Shown: one piece after another, positions 36,101 to 45,621 of the stretch
Numbering within the stretch: position 1 is the first letter of the stretch
Layout: every line of letters starts with the position of its first letter
Assembly: GCA_033239525.1 (NCBI GenBank)
Contig: BSYO01000030.1
Span: forward strand, 10,685,030 to 10,749,029
Source of the DNA: Nepenthes gracilis
Taxonomy: Eukaryota; Streptophyta; Magnoliopsida; Caryophyllales; Nepenthaceae
Length of the DNA: 64,000 bases
Direction of reading: 5' to 3'
Notes under the pieces: model-generated
Database searches by the model: none
What the model saw: only the letters and a program-made list of their open reading frames with translations
What the model was told of the DNA's origin: nothing
Translations under genes and position numbers: made by a program

Positions 36101-39100
36101 CAGTGTTTTAAGAACAAGTCAAAAACACGGACAAAAGTATTAACGCATGGTTTTAATATCTGAAAATCCACCAAATGATGTGTTCTTGATCTTCTTCTTC
36201 CTAAAATGTCAATGGCTCCAGATACCATCTGGTGTTCGTGGTCAACGATGGCTCCAGATGAACACAAGGATGAGTTGATGAACGTGGTTGGCAATAGCTT
36301 TGGGAGGTGCAATATTGGTATTTGGTGCTGTTGTCATGGAGAGAATACCAGTCTTCGGAAGCCACTGAGACTGGTAAACTGGGGATGGTTCAAAAATTAG
36401 TGCTTGTCTTTGGGAGAGAAGAATGGCAACATTAGGAATCGGTGCCGACGGTAATGGGCAATGAGTGCTAGCTGTCGATGCCGAACCACGGGAGTGATGC
36501 ATAGTTGGAAGAAGAAGTAGAGAAAAGAGATTTTAATGGACAATGCTCAAACATTTCTTTGATACTGCGTATAAATATGAGAAAAGAGAGAAAGAAAGAT
36601 TTTTGCATTTCTATGTGTAAAATTGTACAAGCAACTCTTTTATAGAAGAATGAAGTAACCTAAATTAAGCAAGTTATAATAATGGTAATTACATAAATTA
36701 TCTGAATTAGAATATATTAATTATCTAATTTAGGAAGAATATAATACAAAAGTAATCTAAATTAGAAAATAATAATCTTCTAATTTAGAAAAAATATAAT
36801 ATCCTCAATATAGAAAGGTATTATGGCATGTTTGGTTACTAGAATGAAATAATGTAGGAATAGAACAATTATTCTCAGGTAATGAAATAAGATGGGAATA
36901 GAGAGGGTAATTTATATTTTTATATTTGGTTACTCATTTGGAATAATTATAAATAAATTAAAAATTAGTATTCCAATATTTAGTATGTAATAATAGTATG
37001 AAAAATATGGTGGAGATTTGTGCTAATGACTTTTTTACCGTTAATCAAGAAAAAAAATTCTAGAGGTCGAAGAGTATGAGCAATGTCTACAACAATGACT
37101 GCTAATATTATACACAGCAGAATTTTGGTACTTGTTTTCCTATCCACAGCTTCTAGAGCCTTCTTACTGCAAAGGAAAAATCCTCAACTCACAAGTAGAG
37201 TGCGCAAATAAACAGACCTCCACTTGTAGTTCTTTCCATCTTTACATGCCTTTGTACAGCACCGCACTGGGTAAAGCTAACATTCAAACACTCCATGTGA
37301 AAATTCGCAATAGTCTTCCCTGCTACAGCAGCCTTAAAGGTACTTCAAGCACATAGTGCCAGAGTAGTAGTATTTCCGCGGGTTCCACCGACGGATCTTC
37401 TCGCTAAAGTAAGCAAACGGACAGTCGGTCTAGTCGTAGCTGCAGCTGCAGGCGTAGAAATGGACCTTAAACTCATACGTCCAAGATTGGCCAAAGGAAT
37501 ATGGGTCGTAGTCCGGGTTGAAGTCATCTCTGTGTTCGGACTCACTGTTGTACGGGAAGAATTTTTGCATAAGGGTGGCAGTCTCGAATTTGAACGGCAT
37601 CGAATCGGAGAAAAAAAGAATGATGAACGGCTAAGAGATGAAAGACGAAGGAGGAAGCACCAGGGTTTCAAACAAAAGATAAAATGGCGAAGGGAAAGAT
37701 GGTAATAATTGCGGGAATAGTTATACAAAGAATAAAAAATACCTAAGAAATTTTAGTATTTTTTATTCCTTGAGTTAGAAAAATATTTATTCCTTTAGGA
37801 ATAATTATTCTGCGTAAAAAAGGAATCAAATGCAAGAATAAATATTTCATTGGTAATAATATGGAAATAGAATTTCTATTACCACCAACCAGACATGCAA
37901 TTATGGATATTATATCCTCAATAGATTTGAAGGATGTTAAAAGGAAACTCGGTATTATTACACTGTCTGCCAGTAAAAGTTGCTGACTCTTAAATACCAT
38001 TTTCAAAGACCATCAGTTCACATGCCTTCATCAACGTGCATTTCTGCCTTAAATTGTAAAAATACTGCGTAACTTAGATAAACCTCGCTCTCTGGTTTGG
38101 CCCCTAGCTTTGCTTTGCAGCAAACTCCTCAAAGCATGGTTACATGTTGCCACTCAGCTAAAATGCTCAACAGTATATTTACATGGAATATACAAGAGAA
38201 ACAGCAGTCTTACAACTTCTATGCAGCATTTTCTTCATGAAAGAGAAAAAATTAGGGGCTCAGGTTGCCAAATAAGAGCAACATAAGCAGTTATAAGGCA
38301 TTTAATTATTTGATATCAACTATAATAGATTATATATATCAGTATCAAACGTATCAAAAGTAATTTATTTTTTCCAAATCAGAATCTTAGAGGCAAATAT
38401 CACCCATCATATCAAAAAAATTATATATAAAGCTAACATATAGTCGATATGGCAATATACATGATTTTTGTCATTATACAAGGAAATATTAATATCGGGA
38501 ACCAAATACTAATATTTCATTCGATGGTAGATGCTAATGGAGGACAGAGACAGAGACTTAGGACAAGACACTTTAGATCTAGTTAACTTAGACATATGTC
38601 AGCAGCAAAACAACATGAAACCATAATTTCAACATAATATATCTGCCACAACCTTTACATCGTAAATGCTATATTCAAACACTCTAACCAGCAGAACTGA
38701 GGTAAAGCCAGTTGGTTAAGCCGCCTCCTTCCACCCATCTTGTGCTTCCGTATCTCTGCCCCCACAACTTATAATGAAAGACTAGCTCGTGCTAGTGAAT
38801 ATGACTCTAAAATTTTTAAACTCATGGAAAAACAGAAGCTTATGTATGCATTGTAATTTACGTATTAATGGAAATGGCACTAGATGGAAAATATCAACAA
38901 GCATGCAAAATATCAACTGATATATATTAGTATCAAGCCTTCAATATTAATATTTCTCATAACACAACAAAAGTGTGATATATCACCATATCAACAATAT
39001 ATCGACTAATATTCCCCTAGGTTCCAATCAGAGAAAAAAAAAATTGTCCAATACATATGACACCGATGCAATTGAACCCAATACCGGTACTAACATTTTC

Positions 39101-40726
39101 ATTCATTATCAATAAAAGAACATCCTATGTTGGTAAGAAAAGAAGCAGAAGATAGATGCCATCATGAAATATACTTTCTGAGAAACTTCATGAGATCAAC
39201 TTTCAAAGAAGCCAACGAATAGGAAACAGAATAATATGCATACATGGATCCATCCCACAGGAAAGAGAGAACGCTCATTTTGTATGGAAAAGATCTCCTC
39301 CTCATTTAAAGCCTGACACTGGCAATCAGTATGATAGAATCAAAAGCTTGCAGTAATCTCACAGAAAATAAAGGCAGAGAAACAGTTTAGAAAGATAGAA
39401 AAAAGATTTCAGAATCTCACAGAACCAGATGTTGATTCCTGTTTTGGTACTATTAACGTTGTTGTATAGAAGATTTCATCTTTCTGGATGCATTGATCAA
39501 AAAAGGTCAAGTCAAAAATATAAAGCAAACTATTATTGAAGAATCAGACTGATAACCAAAAAAAAAAAAAAAAAAAAAAGAACAACTAACAAAGATAAGA
39601 GGCAGCTGTTTCATGCCACCCTCTGGTTACTCGGTGTGCCACCATGGCTAGAAATGGTTCATTCGTTATTGTACTGTTACAGGATTTTTCCAGTCAAAAA
39701 GGAGACTAAGACTATACTAAGCAACTTTTTTCCTACTGTACTACGCTCAGATCCTTGCAATAACATAGTAGAACTGCACTCTCATCTCTTGATTTTCATA
39801 GAAATTATCTTCCCAGAGAAAATAAGTGAGCAGAGAATCATCATGGAAGTGCTGTGGACAGCTGCGGGGATAACATCTTTACCTTACAGACCAGAATTTT
39901 TGACGAGTCCCATGCAATAATGCACTCAGCATTGTGCACTTTCAAGCACCTATTCTACACATGACTGCTTAAGGATGTTGAGTACCAAAATGAAACAATA
40001 TAAGGCCTAGTGCTGAAAGAAAATTCTCATAATGGAGCTAGTTAATTCATTAAGTTTCAACTTTTTCAGCTTCAGTTCTTCATAATCGTCTGGAGAATAT
40101 TCACACTTGTCTGGAGGGTTAAAAAAAGGAACATAAATCAGTCTGATAAAAACTGCCAGATGTCAGCCATGAAGTACACTTTTTTCCAATTGCCAAAAAA
40201 GAATTTGGACTAGTAAAAGAAAGATTAAAAGCTAATCCTTGAATACCTAAAATGCAACACGAGATTCCAACAGATCAAAAACTTATTGGCAAGACTAGGG
40301 GGTCTTACAAGGATAGCAGCAAGAACCCCACATGTCTCAAGATCCTTGTCCGTGTTTTCTCTGGCAAGTTGAAGAAAAACCTCCATTAATTCTGCAGACT
40401 GAGAAAAGAAAACCATAATATTACTTCTGGTACAATTTACAAAGGCTCATGCATAAACTTTTATCAAGTTCATTCATCAAAGCACCACAAATGTAAATAA
40501 AAACCTGGCTAAAAGAATATATGATTATGAACGTTATTAGTACATAGGACAGCGCATATTTTTGGAAGCTTACTATATGTACATCTTTGAGGACTCTAGA
40601 AGTAGATTCTGACCATTCATGTTTTGAATCAGCACCAGCTATATGTGAAATTTGTGCAGCATGAGGTGCATTCAGGGTACAGGAGATAGCTGGAGAAGGA
40701 GAATGTGTGACCATGTTATCAACAAC
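26937..40726 (-). CDS. AMSH-type deubiquitinase, catalytic half (7 exons, 5' part not found)
   Basis: Plant AMSH proteins are JAMM zinc metalloproteases that cut K63-linked ubiquitin chains on endosomal cargo, working with ESCRT-III in endocytic and vacuolar sorting. Exons on the minus strand: 40726-40574, 40398-40309, 39483-39421, 39318-39244, 29128-29066, 27426-27374, 27114-26937. All junctions are GT/AG and the joined frame is 225 codons including the stop. The first visible exon has the VLKDVHI linker. Next come the catalytic Glu segment (LETCGVLAA), then GWIH|THPSQRCFMSS..D across two exons (HxH...S..D), VMVPEAIAIVMAP, and the second-zinc Cys/His tail (FHPHEEP). It ends FEIFDLRC. The linker resembles AMSH1/3 more than AMSH2, so an N-terminal MIT domain is expected, but no such exons were recognised upstream. 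It may therefore be a truncated copy or have distant exons. Confidence 0.9.
27374..27426 (-). CDS. AMSH exon
   Basis: 53 bp encoding VMVPEAIAIVMAPTDKT. Acceptor TTTTGAAG and donor GTTTTC; the split codon joins correctly to the last exon. Confidence 0.9.
27535..27725. repeat. ATATCGATATT-type dispersed repeat
   Basis: Dense GATAT/ATATC words inside an AMSH intron, of the same kind as near 12945, 38308 and 38885. Boundaries are not clear. Confidence 0.5.
27987..28487. repeat. Direct tandem duplication, about 251 bp x 2
   Basis: 27987-28237 and 28238-28487 both start TAGTGCATAGCCGGGATGAT and stay aligned throughout with a few substitutions. They lie inside the AMSH intron 27427-29065. Confidence 0.88.
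28488..28589. repeat. Small fold-back element
   Basis: 102 bp with imperfect inverted ends: left GTCAGAATTAAAAGTTGGGT, right (reverse complement) GTTAGAATTAGAAATTGGGT. It looks like a short MITE. No target duplication was confirmed. Confidence 0.5.
29066..29128 (-). CDS. AMSH exon with the JAMM His-Ser-Asp segment
   Basis: 63 bp, 21 codons, THPSQRCFMSSIDLHTQYSYQ split as THPSQRCFMSS and IDLHTQYSYQ. Acceptor GTTTCAG, donor GTAATT. Supplies the second His of the zinc site, the Ser and the Asp. Directly downstream of the 10.1-kb intron. Confidence 0.92.
29556..29947 (+). repeat. 5' LTR of the gene-carrying gypsy element
   Basis: 392 bp, TGTTACGGGCC...GTAACA, with a long CT-rich stretch. Confidence 0.93.
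29948..29965 (+). other. Probable primer binding site of the gypsy element
   Basis: TTGGTGCTTACATTAAG directly follows the 5' LTR. It resembles the TTGGTGCTTTCATTGAG site seen in many plant gypsy elements; I cannot name the tRNA. Confidence 0.6.
29979..30684 (+). pseudogene. gag N-terminal remnant
   Basis: An ATG at 29979 opens a frame with a heptad-like helix (EEQALDTLEASIAMLANAM) that runs to a TGA near 30137. A second frame continues from about 30085 to 30684 with MAQIQSSMAEIRQSLTRIEQQ and a long Pro/Thr/Ser-rich tail. One frameshift between the two explains the break. The layout (coil, then Pro-rich linker) is that of a gypsy gag before its capsid domain, but the capsid domain is not seen. 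Confidence 0.6.
30777..32141 (+). pseudogene. Chimeric reading frame: gag/protease - PARG - cytochrome c1 - PARG - integrase
   Basis: One reading frame runs 30777-32141, broken by TAG at 31170 and TGA at 31956. 30777-31010 reads RERGLCFDGEEQF and a protease-start-like stretch from the element. 31011-31373 matches plant poly(ADP-ribose) glycohydrolase (LLSREESTKWFAEEIPAMAN, AGIVILNEELVGSILSCSFF, NQESKIKCLIYYFE). About 31374-31910 matches cytochrome c1 of complex III (DEAEHGLECPSYPW, ILSSYDHASIRRGH, MFTRPGKLSD, EPEIEERKL). 31911-32015 returns to the PARG C-terminus (SHKWMVGDL, then DYSSKRM). 32016-32141 looks like a gypsy integrase tail (KWLKYLPLAKES). The haem motif CxxCH reads CASCY, and roughly 90 residues of cytochrome c1, including the Met-ligand region, are absent. 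No introns remain, so capture was probably from mRNA. Confidence 0.88.
32142..32983 (+). other. Unassigned 3' interior of the gypsy element
   Basis: Several overlapping open frames (32242-32481, 32400-32720, 32542-32925) show no family I recognise. They could be further captured sequence or decayed element DNA. CCTTGAGGACAA at 32949-32960 precedes the 3' LTR. Confidence 0.4.
32984..33380 (+). repeat. 3' LTR of the gene-carrying gypsy element
   Basis: 397 bp, aligned with 29556-29947; ends GTAACA followed by the ACAAC target duplication. Confidence 0.93.
33556..33832 (-). repeat. 3' LTR of the truncated copia element
   Basis: 277 bp starting TGTAGAAATATGAG. Its AT-rich body aligns with 36568-36820. 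Confidence 0.85.
33999..35720 (-). pseudogene. copia integrase tail, reverse transcriptase and RNase H remnant
   Basis: On the minus strand, about 35690 reads HKGYWCYDPITNRL (the tail after integrase). 35553-35305 reads the variable linker with IRVPPTHFCDYHCFSALTAL. 35011-34700 reads PNSIQLFHNL...LLIYIDGMIIIGDD (the YVDD region as YIDG, active site altered). 34622-33999 reads LSDATLYHQLVKSLIYL...RPDITYTVYIVSQF and then a broken RNase H. Multiple frameshifts and the lost catalytic Asp show it is inactive. Confidence 0.88.
35721..36567 (-). other. 5' interior leader of the truncated copia element
   Basis: Holds no recognisable gag. There is a direct repeat of GATGCTGGAAGTCAC near 35737-35770. 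Integrase core, protease and gag must have been lost between this leader and the integrase tail. Confidence 0.5.
36824..37900. mobile_element. TIR DNA transposon, PIF/Harbinger-like, carrying a CCCH zinc-finger fragment
   Basis: About 1077 bp. Ends are TGGCATGTTTGGTT on the left and, as reverse complement, TTGCATGTCTGGTT on the right. The flank is TTA on both sides (or ATTAT if the ends are read one base shorter), which suits a PIF/Harbinger insertion; other TIR families are not excluded. Subterminal regions repeat GGAATA/TATTCC words. No transposase is encoded, so it is non-autonomous. Its middle is a host gene fragment, which makes it a Pack-type element. Confidence 0.8.
37168..37600 (-). 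pseudogene. CCCH tandem zinc-finger (TZF-type) gene fragment inside the TIR transposon
   Basis: The minus strand from an ATG at 37600 aligns with the plant RR-TZF family (cytoplasmic RNA-binding regulators of mRNA turnover). Seen in order: WTYEFKV, CPFAYFSEKIRRWNPRKYYYS, then CSREDYCEFSHGVFEC, then CKDGKN and near the end HSTCELRIFPL. These match the family's arginine-rich and first CCCH-finger order. Stops at a former Trp position (TAG near 37427), a TAA near 37335 and a TAG at the Trp of FECW (near 37280), plus a late one-base frameshift, make it dead. Plant genes of this type are usually intronless, so DNA-level capture is possible. Confidence 0.85.
37929..39243. other. Intron sequence with ATATCGATATT-type repeats
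   Basis: Rest of the large AMSH intron upstream of the copia element. 38308-38510 and 38885-39010 hold the GATAT/ATATC repeat type. No exon was recognised here. Confidence 0.5.
39244..39318 (-). CDS. AMSH exon ending in GWIH
   Basis: 75 bp, 25 codons: CQALNEEEIFSIQNE followed by RSLFPVGWIH. Acceptor TTGCCAG, donor GTATGC. Carries the first His of the JAMM zinc site. Confidence 0.92.
39421..39483 (-). CDS. AMSH exon
   Basis: 63 bp, 21 codons: KDEIFYTTTLIVPKQESTS and two more residues. Acceptor GCATCCAG, donor GTGAGA; phase 0 at both ends. Confidence 0.92.
40309..40398 (-). CDS. AMSH exon with the catalytic Glu
   Basis: 90 bp, 30 codons: SAELMEVFLQLARENTDKD then LETCGVLAAIL. Acceptor TTTCTCAG, donor GTAAGA. 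The Glu of LETCG is the conserved JAMM general base. Confidence 0.93.
40574..40726 (-). CDS. AMSH linker exon, first one recognised
   Basis: 153 bp, 51 codons, from VVDNMVTHSPSPAISC to SRVLKDVHI. Acceptor TTTTGCAG, donor GTAAGC. The acceptor implies at least one more upstream exon. An internal ATG at codon 5 could serve as a start if the upstream part is lost. Confidence 0.88.
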
Positions 40727-43195
40727 CTGCAAAAGCTGACACAATCCTTTAAGTAACTAAACAAACCTTTCATGTATCAAATAACTAGTACCACTATAAA
40801 ATGGAAAACCAGAATCAACTGAAATTTTGCAAGCACCAACCTTGCCAAAATAGTTAACATGGCACCATGGAGCCAATTACAATATCACATTGGAAACATT
40901 ACACAGGCTGAAAGCTAAGCATGAGCAATTCATTTAGCTTTGTAAGACATCGATGATGTCTTAGTCACCGTCCAATTTTTAAAAGCAACAAGAAGTTCCA
41001 AGATGGTATTATGGTACTTGGATATTCCATAGTGATAAGAAAAACTGGCATCATCTATAGCATATTCAGATGTCTTTACCACCATATAGTATATTAGAAG
41101 ACAATTGCAATGAAGAAACATTAATTTTCTTTAAATTGTTGTGCACTTTTTGTTGTATCTTTCTTTTAGATGGCAATCTAGAGTAGTAATTAGTCCCACA
41201 TCCTGAGAATCCTACAATCTTTTTGTTTAGAGTGGTTAGGTGTCATTAGCGTTCATCTTACAGAATCTAGTGATGACTTGTTTTCCACATCAAAGAGCAC
41301 TATCAATCTTAGAGAAAAGGAATGCCATAAGCAACATGACTTGAATGCAAATTAACATTTGAGTCATTTATCCACCAGTTGTGTTATGGGTTCAAAGCAC
41401 AGGATCTGGCACTTGACGAATACTTACAAACTTTAAGAAGGAATGATGGATAATACAATCTTGAATATAAAAGACTATGAACCATAAGCCAAATTCAGTC
41501 TCACTCTAGAAGCAATAGACTGAACATGAACTCGGAAAGGCAAGCATTTTATAATGCCTTAGCGACAGAAAAATGAGTTGAGCAAGGTTGGAGCTTGCTA
41601 CAGCTGGGTCTCACGTTGAGCCCGAACTTTAAGTGGGATAGGGCTATAATTCTTATAGGCAACGGCTATAGAGATAGTTTTGACGAAACGGTAGAATTGT
41701 CTATGTGACCTTGTAATCACAGGTTTGAATCGTGAAAATGACCTCTTGTATATTGTAAAATAAGATCAAATAATCCAAAGGTGATCTAACCCTCTCCTGG
41801 ACCTCACACATAGCAAAAGCTTTAGACACCATATTGACCTTTTAGCTGACAGCTATGTAGATGGAACTGCCGAAAACACGTAGAATTTTTTATTCTGCTC
41901 TTAAATTATTCATGATTGCTAATACAAAATTCAGTTCAAGATGATTCTTAATCTGTAAGATTCAAGGAGATTTGGTGGGAATGGAACCTGTCATTGGCTT
42001 GCAGGAGGATCGACAATGATTAACCCTTGATTCCAAGTTGTTGAATTCCTTGAAATGTACTCATATAAGATCCATTTTATATGATTATTCTCTCAGTAGA
42101 TATTAAGAAAACTGGCTAATGCAGGCTGCAGCCAAAGAAAATGACTCTTAACTCTGCAGGGTTTGAAGAAAGGCTAATAGGTAGAATGTATGCAGCATTA
42201 ACTCTACATTGCAAAGGCCATAAGTTGCAAAGAGGACATTTTTGCAGGAATACCAGCCCAAAGCAATGCCATTGTAAAGAGAAAATAAGTACTTACATAA
42301 ATCTTGAATATAAGTTGTATAAATAATGCAAAGCTGAAAAAATGATTTACTAGTATCCCAGCCAAAGTAAGTGCTGATAAACAAAAGTAAGAAGAGGTTT
42401 TGTGTGCACTCAATGGACACACTGGGAACCCTTATGCGGTGTTCCATCCTGTGATTTTGAGTAGATCCGCTAGTATGGATAAACTTGATGCTACATCATC
42501 ATCAATAAGTATCCCAATAGTATCCAAAGTCTCCCTCCATCGTCAACTAAAAGTAGATTTTGCTAAAAAATATTTTATCCGAGTCAGATGAACAAGGCTG
42601 AAAGGTCGATACCCCCATTTCCCTCCCACCTTTCCACCTCTCCTAGTTGCAAGCCAGAGATGGAGATATTCAGTTGGAAAAAATCTGGAAAATAACAGAA
42701 CTTACTATTTTTTTCCTAAGGGCATAAAAATTGGAGAATATAAAAGACACCATGCGAACACTTTCGCAGAACCCCAGAAAATTTCAAGGTTTTCATTACT
42801 ATCCTCTCTTTTCTCATAACTATTTGTGTCCAAAATAATAATACACTTGCAGAATCTGAGAACGGTTCCCTAGTGTGTTCCAATGTTTTCATTTCTGCAT
42901 GATTTCGCCTGATTCAAAATTAAACCAATTCAAAGTTCAAAAGGAATAAGAAATAAACATCAAATATTTGCTAAGGGCGGGAGTGGCAGAAAGAAACCTA
43001 GACGATAACTTGGCCTCCTGCGTTCTACTTCCATTTCAATCCAATCAGAAACAGCTTGATGGCCCCTCCATGAATACCGCTTTGCTTCTGGTGGAGGAAA
43101 GAGAGACAAGCACCATGACCAAGTTTCGACTTTTGGCCAAATCTACGGTTTTTGTTGTCGTGGTTACCGGCTACCAGACAAATATGTGATCAGGT
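40727..43195 (-). other. Upstream AMSH intron or leader region
   Basis: Mixed-composition sequence in which I could not find MIT-domain exons. 42960-43195 is more GC-rich than its surroundings and ends where a strongly AT-rich block begins, as at a plant 5' UTR and promoter border. It has no good reading frame. If it is exon 1, the missing coding exons must be short. Confidence 0.3.
41655..41843 (+). mobile_element. Degenerate Au-type SINE
   Basis: A box-B-like GGTTTGAATCG (41722-41732) is followed by the Au SINE pattern: CCTCTTG...CAAA..., then CCCTCTCCTGGACCTCACACATAGC...AGCTTT.GACACC and CCTTTT at the end. tRNA-derived and non-coding. Ends are approximate. Confidence 0.72.
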
Positions 43196-44457
43196 GGAGC
43201 AACGGAGATTATTTTTCTCCTAATTTAAAAAATTAATATTTAAATAATTAATTATAATTTAATTATTTTAAAATATAAAAAAATAATTAAAATTAATTAT
43301 TAATTTATAATTATTTATTTTAAGATATATAATTAAAATATAAAAAAATAATCTCAACCTTTTATAAAAATAAAATTATCCTAACCCAGACAATATACTT
43401 CCTTAATTTCTTAATAATTAAAATTTATTTTTAAAATGATAAAAATTAATAGTTAAGATAATATTTTAACATATAATTATAATTTTATATTTTATATATT
43501 ATGAAAATAATTTTTTTAATTACTTAATATATAGATCAATTATAATAATAACCTAAATTTACTACTTTCACAAGGAAAACTAGAAATTAAATTTGTATAC
43601 AAAAACTAATTATTTTAGCAAACAAACAAAACAATGCTTATTTTCTTTCTTTCTAATGCATTTTTGGAATAAACAAAAATAGCAAATTTTTTCCCGATTA
43701 TCATAATTATATCCATTTATAATTCAAATTGAATTACCATGTGCTAGATTATAAACATTTTCTTTATTATTTAAAAAATTATATTTATCTGAAAAGCACC
43801 TAAAACTATAAAATATGTTAATAATTGTAATATTTAGTTTAAAATATTATCAAATTACATATTTAGATGATAAATACTTATATAAAAAAGTAATATATTA
43901 AAATGATCCTTTCAAACTTAATATTATTTAAAATTAAAAATATATTTATCAAAATTCATAATTCGAGTTGGGCCACGCGGGTTACTTTATTCCATAATCA
44001 TATATAGTTTAAAAAATTAATCTAATCTAATGTTTTAATTATATTTATTATAATATAAATATATATTAATTAAATTCTATAAAATTTTAGATCCAATGAC
44101 CTAATTTTGATAAGGCCTAGGACAAGTTGGTAAATTTGTTTATCTTAAACCAAATAAACTAGTTTATATTATTTAACTTTCATTAATTTATACAATTCTA
44201 CCTATTTTATAATTATTCATATTAATTTACATTTAAAAAAAAAAAAAAAACACAGCATAAGAGGTCAATCTCCTATTGTTGCCTGGGCTCAGTCGTCAAA
44301 ATAATAAGCTTAGAAAATTCACGGCCATCGATAACAAGCCCAATCGTGCTTGTAGTTTAGTTTATAGTTTTTGTTATTAATTTATCATTAATTATAGATG
44401 ACTAATCAATTTTTATGATTAAAATTTTCATATCATAAAATTTTTAGGTGACTAGAT
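43196..44457. other. AT-rich spacer
   Basis: Extremely AT-rich with repeated TAATTA/TTTAAAATA words. Nothing coding seen. Confidence 0.5.
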
Positions 44458-45314
44458 TGTAAAAATATGGGTCACTCCTGTATGGGCTCATATCCGATTG
44501 CCAAGCCGACGGGTTTAACTGAATATACATAGGTGCAATATTGAGGCAAAATATTGTTGTATTCGTTGCACGCTCAAGCGCACGCAGCGATGTGGCCTAA
44601 TGACTAAGTTTGGGTCAAAGTGGTGATACTTGGGCTGAGTAAAATTTGAGTCGGAGTGGTCATACATGGTGGGAGTAAAATATGGGCCGGAGTGATGATA
44701 TTTGGCCGAAGTAAAGTATCAGCCAGAGTGGTGCAGTTGGGACGAAGTGATAAGACCAATATGATCTGTACTAATGTAAAGGTTGGTCGAGGGCGCCATT
44801 ACAAAGGCCAACCAAGGGTACTGATCCGAAGATTGAGGACGGTTTGCTTGGAAAGTTGGTCATCTGTAAACTCCAGTGTACGCAACTAATTTTACAGAGT
44901 AAGTAGTTCACTTTTAAGAGTTTTGTAGTCGATTTTGTAGAGTATGCCACAGACTTTACAGGGTATGTGACCAACTTGCAGAGTAGGCACACCCGGCTAG
45001 AAAGACCCATTTTATATATATATATTGCTATGATTCGTAAAGTGTAAGAAGTAGAAGATATAAAGAGTCATCCATTTGTTATTGTACTCTATTTTTCAAT
45101 AATTTCTATTATCAAATAGTTTTATAATCAAAAAATTTTATATAGTGAGATTTTTTTATGAATTAAGTATTCCGTAATTTTCTCTTATTTATTCATAAGT
45201 GGGTTTTCACATAAATATTATGTGTTTTGTTCTTCCCTCTTTCTTGTGTGTGTGATTGTTGTCATCGTTTTTCCTATCGATTTAACTGTCTGACCGGCGC
45301 CCATTTTTCCAACA
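44458..45314 (+). mobile_element. Solo LTR
   Basis: 857 bp, TGTAAAAATATGGGTCACTC...TTTTTCCAACA. Its start aligns with the start of the LTR at 15921-16675 (minus). Flanks TAGAT (44453-44457) and AAGAT (45315-45319) match in four of five bases. The end holds the usual TTTTCACATAAATATTATGTGTT copia-like R/U5 motif. Confidence 0.82.
44610..44753 (+). repeat. U3 tandem repeat, 36 bp x 4
   Basis: Copies begin at 44610, 44646, 44682 and 44718 with an exact 36-bp period, each with GAGTGGT.ATA..TGG...GAGTAAA. They lie in the U3 part of the solo LTR. Confidence 0.88.
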
Positions 45315-45621
45315 AAGATAATCTGCATATTCATTAATATTCTAATAATATTTAGTCTTTTAATTAATGATCATTATATGTTTTGTACAAAATAACATTT
45401 AAGATGAATTATATATATTGATTTGTGAAAGAAAATGAAAAGAATTGAAAGAATTGGAAAATATTAATAATTTTTGAAAATTAGTTTACTAAATCTTGTA
45501 TTTTTTTTGTTTTTTTTTTTTGTTTTTGTATATATTACACTACATATAAGTTATTTTTAATTAAATTTGTGAGTGTTTTTTTTATTATAATAATAAAATA
45601 ATATTGCTCAAGAGCCTCATC
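45315..45621. other. AT-rich spacer between two LTR insertions
   Basis: About 300 bp with poly-T runs. No feature seen. Confidence 0.4.

Larger units (their letters stand above)
33556..37923 (-). mobile_element. Truncated copia element with a nested TIR transposon
   Basis: Short LTRs: 33556-33832 (277 bp) and 36568-37923 (276 bp once the nested insertion is removed). A perfect target duplication GATTT flanks it (33551-33555 and 37924-37928). The interior encodes only the integrase tail, reverse transcriptase and RNase H on the minus strand; gag, protease and the integrase core are absent. The region just inside the 5' LTR reads CAGTATCAAAG, a decayed initiator-Met primer site. GAATTTGAGGGAGAA, the usual polypurine tract, borders the 3' LTR. 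Confidence 0.9.
36568..37923 (-). repeat. 5' LTR of the truncated copia element, interrupted
   Basis: 36568-36823 and about 37901-37923 are the two halves. The TIR transposon 36824-37900 sits between them. The end CCTCAATA meets the GATTT target duplication. Confidence 0.82.
29129..39243 (-). other. Giant AMSH intron (10.1 kb) loaded with transposons
   Basis: Lies between the exon ending GWIH (39244) and the one starting THPSQ (29128), with a GTATGC donor and TTTCAG acceptor. About 80 percent is two LTR elements (29556-33380 and 33556-37923). In other plants this junction falls within one short stretch of protein, so the size is due to insertion. Confidence 0.88.

Noticed and set aside
36214..36230. 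Primer binding site (GGCTCCAGATACCATC) placing an LTR start at 36230
   Set aside because: Sequence right of 36230 does not match the left LTR until 36568, where a better though decayed primer site lies next to the homologous LTR start.
42418..42591. Possible AMSH upstream exon on the minus strand
   Set aside because: A short sensible-looking frame (ETLDTIGILIDDD) is present but lacks similarity to the AMSH MIT or linker region and splice sites do not fit.
43196..44457. Matrix-attachment or origin-like AT-rich block
   Set aside because: High AT content alone is common in this window and gives no specific evidence.
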